Assembly: GCA_017549145.1 (NCBI GenBank)
Contig: JAFYVM010000050.1
Location: 27,564 to 91,563, forward strand
DNA length: 64,000 nucleotides
Source of the DNA: Bacteroidales bacterium
GTDB lineage: Bacteria > Bacteroidota > Bacteroidia > Bacteroidales > UBA932
Reading direction: 5' to 3'
In this document: positions 42,328 through 50,766 of the stretch, piece by piece
Layout: each line of letters starts with the position of its first letter
Position numbering within the stretch: the stretch's first letter is position 1
Made by a program: the position numbers and the translations under genes
The notes under the pieces: model-generated
Told to the model about the DNA's origin: nothing
The model's database searches: none
What the model saw: the letters and a program-made list of their open reading frames with translations, nothing else

Positions 42328-42356
42328 CGCCCGTTTTCAAACGAGCGCATTTTTTA
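42327..42356 (+). terminator. Terminator-like hairpin overlapping the SLC13 promoter
   Basis: GCGC (42327-42330) pairs with GCGC (42345-42348), one C-A mismatch, then CGTT with AACG, and ATTTTTT follows. RNA starting at the predicted site would lack the left arm, so the hairpin should stop only readthrough from the GH92 gene. Confidence 0.6.
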
Positions 42357-42376
42357 TTAAATAAAAATAACAGATT

Positions 42377-43882
42377 ATGTTTAAGATTTTCACTGGTTAT
42401 GCTCTTGTAGAGAAGTACCACAACTGGAAAAAGGCTCACAGAACTGACGACAAGACAACATCAAGACTTATTCGTCTTGCTATTGCTATCGTTGCATGTC
42501 TTCTTGTATGGTGCCTTCCAGTAGAAAACTGGATCGATGGCATGACTATCATCCAGAAGAGAACACTCGCAATCTTCCTCTTCGCCATCCTTATGTGGCT
42601 TTTCGAGGCAGTCCCTGCGTGGACAACATCGGTAATGGTAGTGGTTCTGCTCCTGTTTACTACATCTAACAGCAGCCTTGTATTCTTTGAGAACGGCGCT
42701 GCAGATGTACTTGGTGCACAGACAAGTTATAAGTCTCTCCTTCATTGTTTTGCAGACCCTATCATCATGCTCTTCATCGGAGGATTCGTGCTTGCAATTG
42801 CTGCATCGAAGACTGGTCTTGACCTCTTCCTTGCACGTGTGATGCTCAAGCCTTTCGGAAAGAAGCCTCAGATGGTACTCCTCGGATTCCTTATGGTTAC
42901 AGGTGTATTCTCGATGTTCCTTTCAAACACTGCGACTGCAGCGATGATGCTTACTTTCCTCGGACCTGTGCTTAAGGCACTTCCTGCTGACGGAAAGGGT
43001 AAGACAGCTCTTGCACTTGCAATTCCAATCGCAGCCAACGTCGGTGGTATGGGTACTCCAATCGGAACACCTCCAAATGCGATCGCACTCAAGTATATGA
43101 ATGAGATCGGTATCAACGTTGGTTTCGGTGAGTGGATGGCATTCATGATTCCTTTCACAATCCTTCTTCTCTTCATCGCATGGTTCATGCTTGTGAAGCT
43201 CTTCCCATTCAAGGCTAAGGAGATTAACCTCAATATCGAGGGTGAACTTAAGAAGGACTGGAGATCAGTTGTAGTTTACATCACATTCATCTGTACAGTG
43301 CTCCTTTGGGTTCTTGATAAGAAGACAGGTGTTAACGCAAACGTAGTAGCAATGCTTCCTGTAGGTGTTTGCGCTATTATCGGAGTGCTTACTAAGCGTG
43401 ATCTCGAGGAGATCAGCTGGTCAGTTCTTTGGATGGTTGCCGGTGGTTTTGCCCTCGGAGTTGCTCTTCAGGAGACAGGACTTGCTCAGACTCTCATCAA
43501 CGCTATCCCATTCGGTTCATGGCCAGCAGTTGTAATGGTTGTAGGTTCAGGTCTTATCTGCTACGCAATGGCGAACTTCATCTCGCACACTGCAACAGCT
43601 TCGCTTCTCGTTCCAATCCTTGCAGTCGTTGGTGCTAGTGCTGCAGTATCAGCAAACCTTGCTCCACTCGGTGGCGTTACAACTCTTCTTATTGGTGTTG
43701 CTATCGGTTCATCACTTGGTATGGTTCTTCCAATCTCGACTCCGCCAAATGCAATCGCTGCTGCAACTGGTATGATCGAGCAGAAGGATATGATCAAGAC
43801 TGGTATCATCATGGGTATTGTTGGTCTTGTACTTGGTTACGGAATGCTTATCGTGCTCGGATCAACAGGATTCTTCGGCTAA
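42377..43882 (+). CDS. SLC13/DASS family anion transporter
   Basis: 501 residues, about 11-12 membrane segments. The two family motifs are present: SNTATAAMMLTFLG with GTPIGTPPNAIALK in the first half, and SHTATASLLVP with ISTPPNAIAAATG in the second. These form the sodium and carboxylate site in the inverted-repeat fold. Likely substrate is a dicarboxylate or similar organic acid. It is closely related to the next transporter (44019) but in a separate transcription unit with its own promoter and terminator. Confidence 0.92.
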   Translation: MFKIFTGYALVEKYHNWKKAHRTDDKTTSRLIRLAIAIVACLLVWCLPVENWIDGMTIIQKRTLAIFLFAILMWLFEAVPAWTTSVMVVVLLLFTTSNSSLVFFENGAADVLGAQTSYKSLLHCFADPIIMLFIGGFVLAIAASKTGLDLFLARVMLKPFGKKPQMVLLGFLMVTGVFSMFLSNTATAAMMLTFLGPVLKALPADGKGKTALALAIPIAANVGGMGTPIGTPPNAIALKYMNEIGINVGFGEWMAFMIPFTILLLFIAWFMLVKLFPFKAKEINLNIEGELKKDWRSVVVYITFICTVLLWVLDKKTGVNANVVAMLPVGVCAIIGVLTKRDLEEISWSVLWMVAGGFALGVALQETGLAQTLINAIPFGSWPAVVMVVGSGLICYAMANFISHTATASLLVPILAVVGASAAVSANLAPLGGVTTLLIGVAIGSSLGMVLPISTPPNAIAAATGMIEQKDMIKTGIIMGIVGLVLGYGMLIVLGSTGFFG

Positions 43883-43901
43883 TTCTAACCCTATTATATG
43901 T

Positions 43902-43941
43902 CAAGAGGGCAGTCATTCGTGGCTGTCCTCTTGTTTTTTAT
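43902..43941 (+). terminator. Intrinsic terminator between the two SLC13 genes
   Basis: CAAGAGGGCAG (43902-43912) pairs with CTGTCCTCTTG (43923-43933) with one G-U pair, then TTTTTTATT. Confidence 0.88.
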
Positions 43942-44018
43942 TAATAAAATATCCAACTTTGAACTTGCGTTGCGAAAAGCAAGCTTATAACCATTAAAAG
44001 TAACTAAATTATAAGGCT

Positions 44019-45497
44019 ATGTCCTATTTTTCTTTTTTAGGTCATCCGATGAACCTTAAACGCTGTCTATCATTCCTGGTAGTATGTATTTTCACATTCT
44101 TCTTGGCTTTGGTGCCTACATCATTCTTTGGCGTTAATCCAGAAACTGGTCTTCCGATCTTTACGTTGACTCAGCAAAGGGTAATCGCTATTTTTGTGTT
44201 TACAGCGATGATGTGGATTCTTGAGGTCATCCCTACTTGGACAACTTCTGTGGTTGCAATTGTTTCGATTCTTTTGACTACATCCAATAAAGGTCTGGGA
44301 TTCCTTATCGTCAAGGAAAATGTAGGAGCATTGACTAACTATAAGGATATCATGGCTGCGTTTGCGGATCCTGTAATCATGCTCTTCCTCGGTGGATTCG
44401 TGCTTGCATTTGCAGCTACAAAGGTGGGGCTTGATGTTCAGCTCGCGAAGGTTATGCTCAAGCCATTTGGAACAAATCCTAAGACAGTCCTTCTTGGAGT
44501 CCTTCTCGTAATCGGTATTTTCTCGATGTTCATGAGTAATACTGCGACAGCGGCTATGATGCTTACCTTCCTTACTCCTGTACTTGCAACACTCCCTAAG
44601 GATGGCGGCGGAAGAATCTCTCTCGCACTTGCTATTCCTATCGCTGCGAATATCGGTGGTATGGGTACTCCAATCGGAACTCCTCCTAATGCAATTGCGC
44701 TCGGAGCTCTTCAGGAGGCAGGATATGCTGTAACTTTTGCAGGATGGATGCTCAGAATGGTACCTTACGTAATCCTTATGCTTGTGATAGCTTGGGTGCT
44801 TCTTATGAAGCTTTATCCATTCAAGGCTAAGTCAATCGAACTTAAGATCGAAGGTCAGGAAGTCAAGGCTACTCCTTTCCAGAAGTATGTGGTTTGGGTA
44901 ACTTTTGCTCTTACTATCATTCTTTGGGTTGGTGAGCAGTGGTTCAAGATAAACTCTAATATCGTAGCTATGATTCCGTTTGCAGTGTTCTCTGCTACAG
45001 GTATCATGAAGGCTAAACACCTTGAGCATATCAACTGGGCAGTACTTTGGATGGTTGCTGGTGGTTTTGCACTCGGAACAGCTCTCAATCAGACAGGACT
45101 TGCATCTACCCTTATCAAGACAATCCCGTTTGCCAGCTGGAATGCACTCGTGGTTATGCTTGTCGGTGGATTTATCTGCTACTTCCTCTCGAACTTCATT
45201 TCAAATTCAGCATCAGCTAACCTTGTGGTTCCAATTCTTATCGTGGTAGGAAAGGCAATGGCTGGAAATCCAGAGAGTGCAGAGTCTTTCAATGCGCTTG
45301 GTGGCGTACCAGCAATGATTATTGGTGTAGCTATCTGTGCATCTTTGGCAATGTGTCTCCCTGTTTCTACACCTCCTAATGCCTTGGCGCATTCTACAGG
45401 TATGATTACTACCAAGCAGATGGCAACAGTGGGTATCGTAATGGGCGCAGTCGGACTTGTTCTCGGTTATCTAATGCTTATCTTTATCGGTTTTTAA
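44019..45497 (+). CDS. SLC13/DASS family anion transporter, second copy
   Basis: 492 residues, same fold and motifs as the preceding paralogue: SNTATAAMMLTFLT, GTPIGTPPNAIALG, SNSASANLVVP, VSTPPNALAHSTG. The start may be ATG 44019 or ATG 44049 (MNLKRC). No clean TAnnTTTG box was found in the 85-base leader. It heads a tight run with a porin-like gene 7 bases downstream and a BASS-like transporter, suggesting uptake of an organic acid across both membranes. Confidence 0.9.
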   Translation: MSYFSFLGHPMNLKRCLSFLVVCIFTFFLALVPTSFFGVNPETGLPIFTLTQQRVIAIFVFTAMMWILEVIPTWTTSVVAIVSILLTTSNKGLGFLIVKENVGALTNYKDIMAAFADPVIMLFLGGFVLAFAATKVGLDVQLAKVMLKPFGTNPKTVLLGVLLVIGIFSMFMSNTATAAMMLTFLTPVLATLPKDGGGRISLALAIPIAANIGGMGTPIGTPPNAIALGALQEAGYAVTFAGWMLRMVPYVILMLVIAWVLLMKLYPFKAKSIELKIEGQEVKATPFQKYVVWVTFALTIILWVGEQWFKINSNIVAMIPFAVFSATGIMKAKHLEHINWAVLWMVAGGFALGTALNQTGLASTLIKTIPFASWNALVVMLVGGFICYFLSNFISNSASANLVVPILIVVGKAMAGNPESAESFNALGGVPAMIIGVAICASLAMCLPVSTPPNALAHSTGMITTKQMATVGIVMGAVGLVLGYLMLIFIGF

Positions 45498-45504
45498 TTA
45501 GACT

Positions 45505-46905
45505 ATGAAAAAAATACTAATATCATTATCAATCATGTTTTTAGCTTTCTCTGCTTCAGCAATAAATAACGCGGAGCAGAAAGAAAGCAAATCAGAGGTG
45601 AAACAGCACCTCCAGAACCATTTCAAGCTTTACGGTTTCATCAGAAACTTCTTTATTTTTGACTCGCGTGACAGCAAGGCAGGTACAGGTGACTTGTTCT
45701 ACTATCTTCCGTTAGACAATAACTGGAATACATCTGATGTGAACAATCCGGCTCGTGAGGATCTCAATGCTTCTCCAAACTTCCGTTTCCTTGCATTGAC
45801 TTCGCGTGTGGGAATGGATGTAAGCGGATATTATTACAAGAATGTTCACTTTGGAGCAAAGGTCGAGGCAGACTTTTATTCCGGTCTGGGAAAGGTTTCT
45901 ACGAATAATGGTCTATCTGGAAACACCAATATTTCAGGAACTGCTCAAATGAGACTTCGCCAGGCTTATGCTACTGTGACATGGAAGGACCTTCCTATGA
46001 ATGGTGAGCAGAAGGCTGAGGTTGGCTTGAAGATCGGTCAGGGATGGCATCCTATGGCTGCTGACATGCCACACGTATTCAGCCTTGAGGCTGGTGCGCC
46101 TTTCGGCCCATTCTCAAGAACTCCGCAGGTGACTATGGATGCCTCTCTCGGTAAGAACTGGGTGCTCTCAGCTTCTGCAATCTGGCAGATGCAGTACCAG
46201 TCTTCTGGCCCTTCCGGATCATCTGCAGCATACATGAAGTACGGTTGTACTCCTGAAATGTACTTTGGTTTGACATATAAGAAGGGTGGATTCCTCGGTC
46301 GCGTGGGAGCTGATGTGCTTAGCATCAAGCCTAGAAACATAGGCCCTGTTGCAGATCCTACAGATGCGAGCAAGACTATCAATGTTCATGTAAAGGATCG
46401 CAAGACATCGCTTCTTTATTATGCATATCTGCAGTACAATAAGGACTTGTTCTCTTTCAAGGCTAAGACTACTTACGGAGAAAGTGGTGAGCATATGAAC
46501 CTTATGAGTGGCTATGCTGTAGTTGATAAGACTGATCCTACGGACTGGAAATATGCATCTATGAGAAGCTCGTCTTCATGGGTGTCATTCAGCTATGGAA
46601 AGAAATGGCAGGGAGTATTCTTTGCAGGATATGTGAAGACATTCGGTCTTGCTGATGCTGCAAGCAAGCCTCTGGCTAGCTCAGATGTTTATTTCTGCAG
46701 CAATGGTTCGTCTAATATCAATCAGATGTATCGTATCAATCCTCAGGGACTCTATAACTTCGGTAAGTTTACATTAGGCCTTGAGTATCAGTGGACTGCC
46801 GTTCAGTATGGAACAGGTGCATTGAATGAATATGCTAAGGTCGCAAATGATCTTCATTGGGTTGGTAACCACCGTGTAAACATGATGGTCAAGTTTACAT
46901 TCTAA
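45505..46905 (+). CDS. Outer-membrane porin-like beta-barrel protein
   Basis: 466 residues. A signal peptide ends near AFSASA. The mature protein shows alternating-polarity strands (FKLYGFIRNFFIFDSR, FGAKVEADFYSG, AEVGLKIGQGWHPM, GFLGRVGADVLSIKP) and ends NMMVKFTF, a C-terminal Phe as required for Bam-dependent insertion. Mid-sequence there is a possible DUF/porin signature, but I cannot name the family. Its place between an SLC13 transporter and a BASS-like transporter suggests it lets the substrate of those systems into the periplasm. Confidence 0.75.
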   Translation: MKKILISLSIMFLAFSASAINNAEQKESKSEVKQHLQNHFKLYGFIRNFFIFDSRDSKAGTGDLFYYLPLDNNWNTSDVNNPAREDLNASPNFRFLALTSRVGMDVSGYYYKNVHFGAKVEADFYSGLGKVSTNNGLSGNTNISGTAQMRLRQAYATVTWKDLPMNGEQKAEVGLKIGQGWHPMAADMPHVFSLEAGAPFGPFSRTPQVTMDASLGKNWVLSASAIWQMQYQSSGPSGSSAAYMKYGCTPEMYFGLTYKKGGFLGRVGADVLSIKPRNIGPVADPTDASKTINVHVKDRKTSLLYYAYLQYNKDLFSFKAKTTYGESGEHMNLMSGYAVVDKTDPTDWKYASMRSSSSWVSFSYGKKWQGVFFAGYVKTFGLADAASKPLASSDVYFCSNGSSNINQMYRINPQGLYNFGKFTLGLEYQWTAVQYGTGALNEYAKVANDLHWVGNHRVNMMVKFTF

Positions 46906-46908
46906 GAT

Positions 46909-47880
46909 TTGAGTATAAAGACAATAATACGTAACTGGATGCTTCCTATCGCGATGACGACAGGTGCATCCAGTTATATTTTATATCATTCTATACCATC
47001 AATACATTGCATAGGGCCTGCCTTGAATGAAATAGTGAGCTTTCTTCAGCCGACCCTGATCTTCGCAATGCTATTTCTCACCTTCTGTAGAATAGAACCG
47101 CGTGATCTTAAGCCTCACAGGTGGCATTGGTGGCTTCTTCTTATTCAGGGAGGTGTATTTACTGTTCTTGGTCTGATTGCCAGCTGGCTTATCCGAGTGC
47201 TGCCTGCAGATAGCGCTTCTGCTGTGGTTTTGATTGAAAGTGCAATGATGTGCTTTATCTGCCCTACGGCTACTGCGGCTGCTGTCGTTGTTCGTAAATT
47301 GGGAGGTGATGTTCCGGGAATAGTAACCTATATTATTCTGATTAATGTTTTGACGGCGCTTCTGGTTCCGATGATTGTGCCGTTGGTGCATCCGGTTGAT
47401 GACTTTGACTTCTGGATGTCTTTCAGCCTGATCATATCAAAGGTTTTCCCTTTGCTTATTATGCCTTGTCTTGCTGCTTGGCTCGTGAGGTATCTTTTCC
47501 CTAAAGTTCATAGAAGACTGTTGAAATACCCTGACCTGGCTTTCTATATCTGGGCATTTGCATTGGCTCTTGCCATTGCGGTTACTACAAAGTCGATAAT
47601 GGCTAGTGAGATGGGTCCAGGCCTCTTACTGTTGATTGCCCTGGTATCACTGATAAGCTGTGCTGTGCAGTTTAGTCTGGGACGTTATATCGGAAGTCGT
47701 TATAGGTCTTCTGAAGTTACTGCTGGCCAATCTATCGGCCAGAAGAATACTGTCTTTGCAATCTGGATGAGCTATACGTTTATGACAAAAGAAACCGCCA
47801 TTGTAGGTGGTCTCTACAGTGTCTGGCATAATATCTATAATTCGTGGCAGCTTTATAAGGCTGGTAAATCTTCGAAATAG
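46909..47880 (+). CDS. BASS-like (bile acid:sodium symporter superfamily) transporter
   Basis: 323 residues with about 9-10 membrane segments. FICPTATAAAVVVRKLGGDV and the C-terminal GQSIGQKNTVFAIWMSYTFM match the crossover motifs of BASS-type transporters. The start is TTG 46909: an in-frame TAA lies two codons upstream and no ATG occurs before residue 11 of the conserved RNWMLPIAM segment. It is 3 bases after the porin stop, so translational coupling is likely. The substrate is unknown, plausibly an organic anion given the neighbours. Confidence 0.8.
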   Translation: MSIKTIIRNWMLPIAMTTGASSYILYHSIPSIHCIGPALNEIVSFLQPTLIFAMLFLTFCRIEPRDLKPHRWHWWLLLIQGGVFTVLGLIASWLIRVLPADSASAVVLIESAMMCFICPTATAAAVVVRKLGGDVPGIVTYIILINVLTALLVPMIVPLVHPVDDFDFWMSFSLIISKVFPLLIMPCLAAWLVRYLFPKVHRRLLKYPDLAFYIWAFALALAIAVTTKSIMASEMGPGLLLLIALVSLISCAVQFSLGRYIGSRYRSSEVTAGQSIGQKNTVFAIWMSYTFMTKETAIVGGLYSVWHNIYNSWQLYKAGKSSK

Positions 47881-47922
47881 ATTTTTTGTGATCTCAACTA
47901 CGTAGATACGCTTTCTTTTTGT

Positions 47923-47930
47923 TATATTTG
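47923..47930 (+). promoter_or_regulatory. -7 promoter box of purM
   Basis: TATATTTG, 26 bases before the purM ATG. Confidence 0.62.
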
Positions 47931-47956
47931 CATGATAATTAAAACCAATACCTATT

Positions 47957-49126
47957 ATGAGCAACCAAAGGTATATGCAGCGTGGCGTTTCCGCTTCGAA
48001 GGAGGACGTTCACAACGCTATCAAGAACATTGACAAAGGAGTATTCCCAAAGGCATTCTGTAAAATTATCCCTGACATTTTAGGCGGCGATCCTGAGTAT
48101 TGCAACATCATGCACGCTGATGGAGCCGGTACAAAATCATCTCTTGCATATCTCTATTGGAAAGAGACAGGAGATTTGAGCGTATGGAAGGGAATAGCGC
48201 AGGATGCTCTTATTATGAATATAGATGACCTTCTTTGTGTCGGTGCTGTGGATAATATCCTTGTGTCTTCAACAATCGGTCGTAATAAACTTCTCGTACC
48301 TGGAGAGGTTATCAGCGCAATCATCAATGGAACTGACGAACTTCTCGCAGAGCTTCGCGAGATGGGAGTTGGTGTTTATGCAACAGGTGGCGAGACTGCA
48401 GATGTCGGAGACCTCGTGCGTACAATCATCGTTGACTCGACTGTGACTTGCCGAATGAAGCGCAGCGATGTGATCGACAATGCTAATATCCGTCCTGGTG
48501 ATGTTATTGTCGGTCTTGCTTCTTATGGCCAGGCTACTTACGAGAAGGAGTACAATGGTGGTATGGGTAGCAATGGCCTTACCAGTGCCCGTCACGATGT
48601 GTTTGCAAAATATCTTGCAGAGAAGTATCCTGAGAGCTATGATAAGGGAGTTCCAGAGGACTTGGTATATAGCGGTGGCTTGAAGCTTACAGATGCTGTT
48701 GAGGGTTCACCTCTTGATGCAGGTAAGCTAGTGCTTTCTCCAACTCGTACATATGCACCAGTTGTGAAGAAGCTTCTTGATGCACTTCGCCCTGAAATTC
48801 ACGGTATGGTTCACTGCTCAGGTGGCGCCCAGACTAAGATCCTTCACTTTGTGGGAGACAATATCCGTGTTATCAAGGATAATCTTTTCCCTGTTCCACC
48901 TCTCTTCAAGACTATTCATGAGCAGAGCGGTACTGATTGGGCAGAGATGTACAAGGTGTTCAATATGGGTCATCGTCTCGAGGTATACCTCTCGCCAGAG
49001 CATGCTGAGCAGGTTATCGAGATCTCGAAGAGCTTCGGTATTGACGCTCAGATCGTCGGTCGCGTAGAGGAGTGCGATCACAAGGAACTTATCATTCGTT
49101 CAGAATTCGGAGAATTTATTTATTAG
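47957..49126 (+). CDS. purM: Phosphoribosylformylglycinamidine cyclo-ligase (AIR synthetase), Bacteroidetes form
   Basis: 389 residues. It closes the imidazole ring to give aminoimidazole ribonucleotide. PurM-superfamily motifs: HADGAGTKSSLAYLYW, ALIMNIDDLLCVGA, YATGGETADVGDLVRT, and in the C-terminal half HCSGGAQTKILHF and FNMGHRLEVYL. Its length is greater than the E. coli enzyme (345) and fits the longer Bacteroidetes clade. It is followed by a palindromic repeat, then purH. Confidence 0.9.
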   Translation: MSNQRYMQRGVSASKEDVHNAIKNIDKGVFPKAFCKIIPDILGGDPEYCNIMHADGAGTKSSLAYLYWKETGDLSVWKGIAQDALIMNIDDLLCVGAVDNILVSSTIGRNKLLVPGEVISAIINGTDELLAELREMGVGVYATGGETADVGDLVRTIIVDSTVTCRMKRSDVIDNANIRPGDVIVGLASYGQATYEKEYNGGMGSNGLTSARHDVFAKYLAEKYPESYDKGVPEDLVYSGGLKLTDAVEGSPLDAGKLVLSPTRTYAPVVKKLLDALRPEIHGMVHCSGGAQTKILHFVGDNIRVIKDNLFPVPPLFKTIHEQSGTDWAEMYKVFNMGHRLEVYLSPEHAEQVIEISKSFGIDAQIVGRVEECDHKELIIRSEFGEFIY

Positions 49127-49133
49127 TCATTCT

Positions 49134-49193
49134 GTCATGCTGAACGAAGTGAAGCATCTGTGAAAAAGATCCTTCGCTGGCGCTCAGGATGAC
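49134..49193. repeat. Palindromic REP-like element between purM and purH
   Basis: The left arm starts GTCATGCTGAACGAAGTGAA and the right arm ends CGCTGGCGCTCAGGATGAC. The arms are imperfectly complementary over about 26 bases around a short A-rich centre. It resembles GTCATTCTGAGCGAAGCGAA-type repeats dispersed between genes in many Bacteroidetes. A half copy lies at 15728-15753. It could fold in RNA and separate purM from purH expression. Confidence 0.7.
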
Positions 49194-49210
49194 AATATTA
49201 AAGTCATAAT

Positions 49211-50761
49211 ATGAGAGCACTATTTTCAGTTAGTGATAAGACTGGCGTAGTAGAATTCGCAAGTCAGTTGGTAGAGCTCGGTTGGGAAATCATTGCAACC
49301 GGCGGTACTATGAAGCTTCTGCAGGACGCAGGACTTAACGTAATCAATATCAGCGAGGTTACAGGTTTTCCTGAGATCTGTGACGGCCGTGTAAAGACAC
49401 TTCATCCAAAGGTTCATGGTGGACTTCTTGGACGTCGTGACCTTGACAGCCACATCGAGCAGCTTAAGGAGAACGGTATCGAGTTCATCGATATGGTTTG
49501 TGTAAACCTTTATCCTTTCAAGCAGACAATCGCAAAGCCAGACGTAACAATGGAGGATGCAATCGAGAATATCGATATCGGAGGTCCTTCAATGCTTCGT
49601 TCAGCAGCCAAGAACTGGAGCGCGGTGACTGTAGTCTGCAACCCTGAGAACTATGCCAAGATCATCGCTGAGATCCGTGAGACTGGTAACACAACAAAGG
49701 AGACACGTCTTCAGCTCTCTGCAGAGGCATATACTCACACTGCAGAGTACGATATGATGATTGCGACTTACATGCGTAAGGCTGCAGGTCTTAACGAGAA
49801 ACTCTTCCTCGAGTACGACCTCAAGCAGACTCTCCGCTATGGTGAGAACCCTCACCAGAACGCTAAGTTCTATGCGACTCTAGACACAGTACCTTACTCT
49901 CTTGCTACTGCAGAGCAGCTCAATGGTAAGGAACTTTCATACAACAACATCCAGGACGCTAATGCAGCTCTTAACATCGCCCGCGAGTTTGACGCTCCAT
50001 TCTGCGTAGGTCTCAAGCACATGAATCCATGTGGTGCAGCTATCGGAACTGACGTAGTTGACGCTTGGAAGAAGGCTTATGAGGCTGACAAGGTGAGCAT
50101 CTTCGGTGGTATCGTTGCTGTTAACCGTGAGGTGAACAAGGAGGTAGCAGAGCTTATGAAGCCAATCTTCCTTGAAATCATCATGGCTCCTAGCTTCACA
50201 GATGAGGCTCTTGAGGTTCTCTGCACTAAGAAGAATCTCCGACTCCTCAAGGTGGATATGTCTAAGGAAGAGGGTGGCCACAACATGTATGTGAGCATGA
50301 ACGGTGGTATCCTTGTACAGGAGCAGGATATTGACACTAAGACTGTCGTTGCTGACATGTGCGTAACTGAGGTTAAGCCTACTGAGGCTCAGCTTACAGA
50401 CCTTGACTTTGCTTGGAGAATCGTTAAGCACGTTAAGTCTAACGCTATCGTAGTGGTTAAGGATGGTGCAACTCTCGGAGTTGGTGCAGGTCAGATGAAT
50501 CGTGTCGGTTCAGCTAAGATCGCTCTTGAGCAGGCTACAGCATCTCTTGCTGAGGCTGGAAAGGATATCAAGAATGAAGCTATCGTTCTTGGTTCAGACG
50601 GTTTCTTCCCATTCGATGACACTGTTACTCTTGCTGCTGAGTATGGCGTGAAGGCTATCGTTCAGCCAGGTGGTAGTGTTCGTGATGAGGATTCTGTAAA
50701 GAAATCAAACGAGTGCGGAATCACAATGCTTTGTACTGGAATGCGTCATTTCAAGCATTAA
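49211..50761 (+). CDS. purH: Bifunctional AICAR formyltransferase / IMP cyclohydrolase
   Basis: Last two steps of IMP synthesis, using 10-formyl-tetrahydrofolate. 516 residues. The N-terminal MGS-like cyclohydrolase domain (about 1-195) carries SDKTGVVEFA, RVKTLHPKVHGG and DIGGPSMLRSAAKN. The C-terminal formyltransferase domain has LRYGENPHQNA, LKHMNPCGAA and the final GITMLCTGMRHFKH. A GH109 gene begins 5 bases after the stop. Confidence 0.97.
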   Translation: MRALFSVSDKTGVVEFASQLVELGWEIIATGGTMKLLQDAGLNVINISEVTGFPEICDGRVKTLHPKVHGGLLGRRDLDSHIEQLKENGIEFIDMVCVNLYPFKQTIAKPDVTMEDAIENIDIGGPSMLRSAAKNWSAVTVVCNPENYAKIIAEIRETGNTTKETRLQLSAEAYTHTAEYDMMIATYMRKAAGLNEKLFLEYDLKQTLRYGENPHQNAKFYATLDTVPYSLATAEQLNGKELSYNNIQDANAALNIAREFDAPFCVGLKHMNPCGAAIGTDVVDAWKKAYEADKVSIFGGIVAVNREVNKEVAELMKPIFLEIIMAPSFTDEALEVLCTKKNLRLLKVDMSKEEGGHNMYVSMNGGILVQEQDIDTKTVVADMCVTEVKPTEAQLTDLDFAWRIVKHVKSNAIVVVKDGATLGVGAGQMNRVGSAKIALEQATASLAEAGKDIKNEAIVLGSDGFFPFDDTVTLAAEYGVKAIVQPGGSVRDEDSVKKSNECGITMLCTGMRHFKH

Positions 50762-50766
50762 TATTT

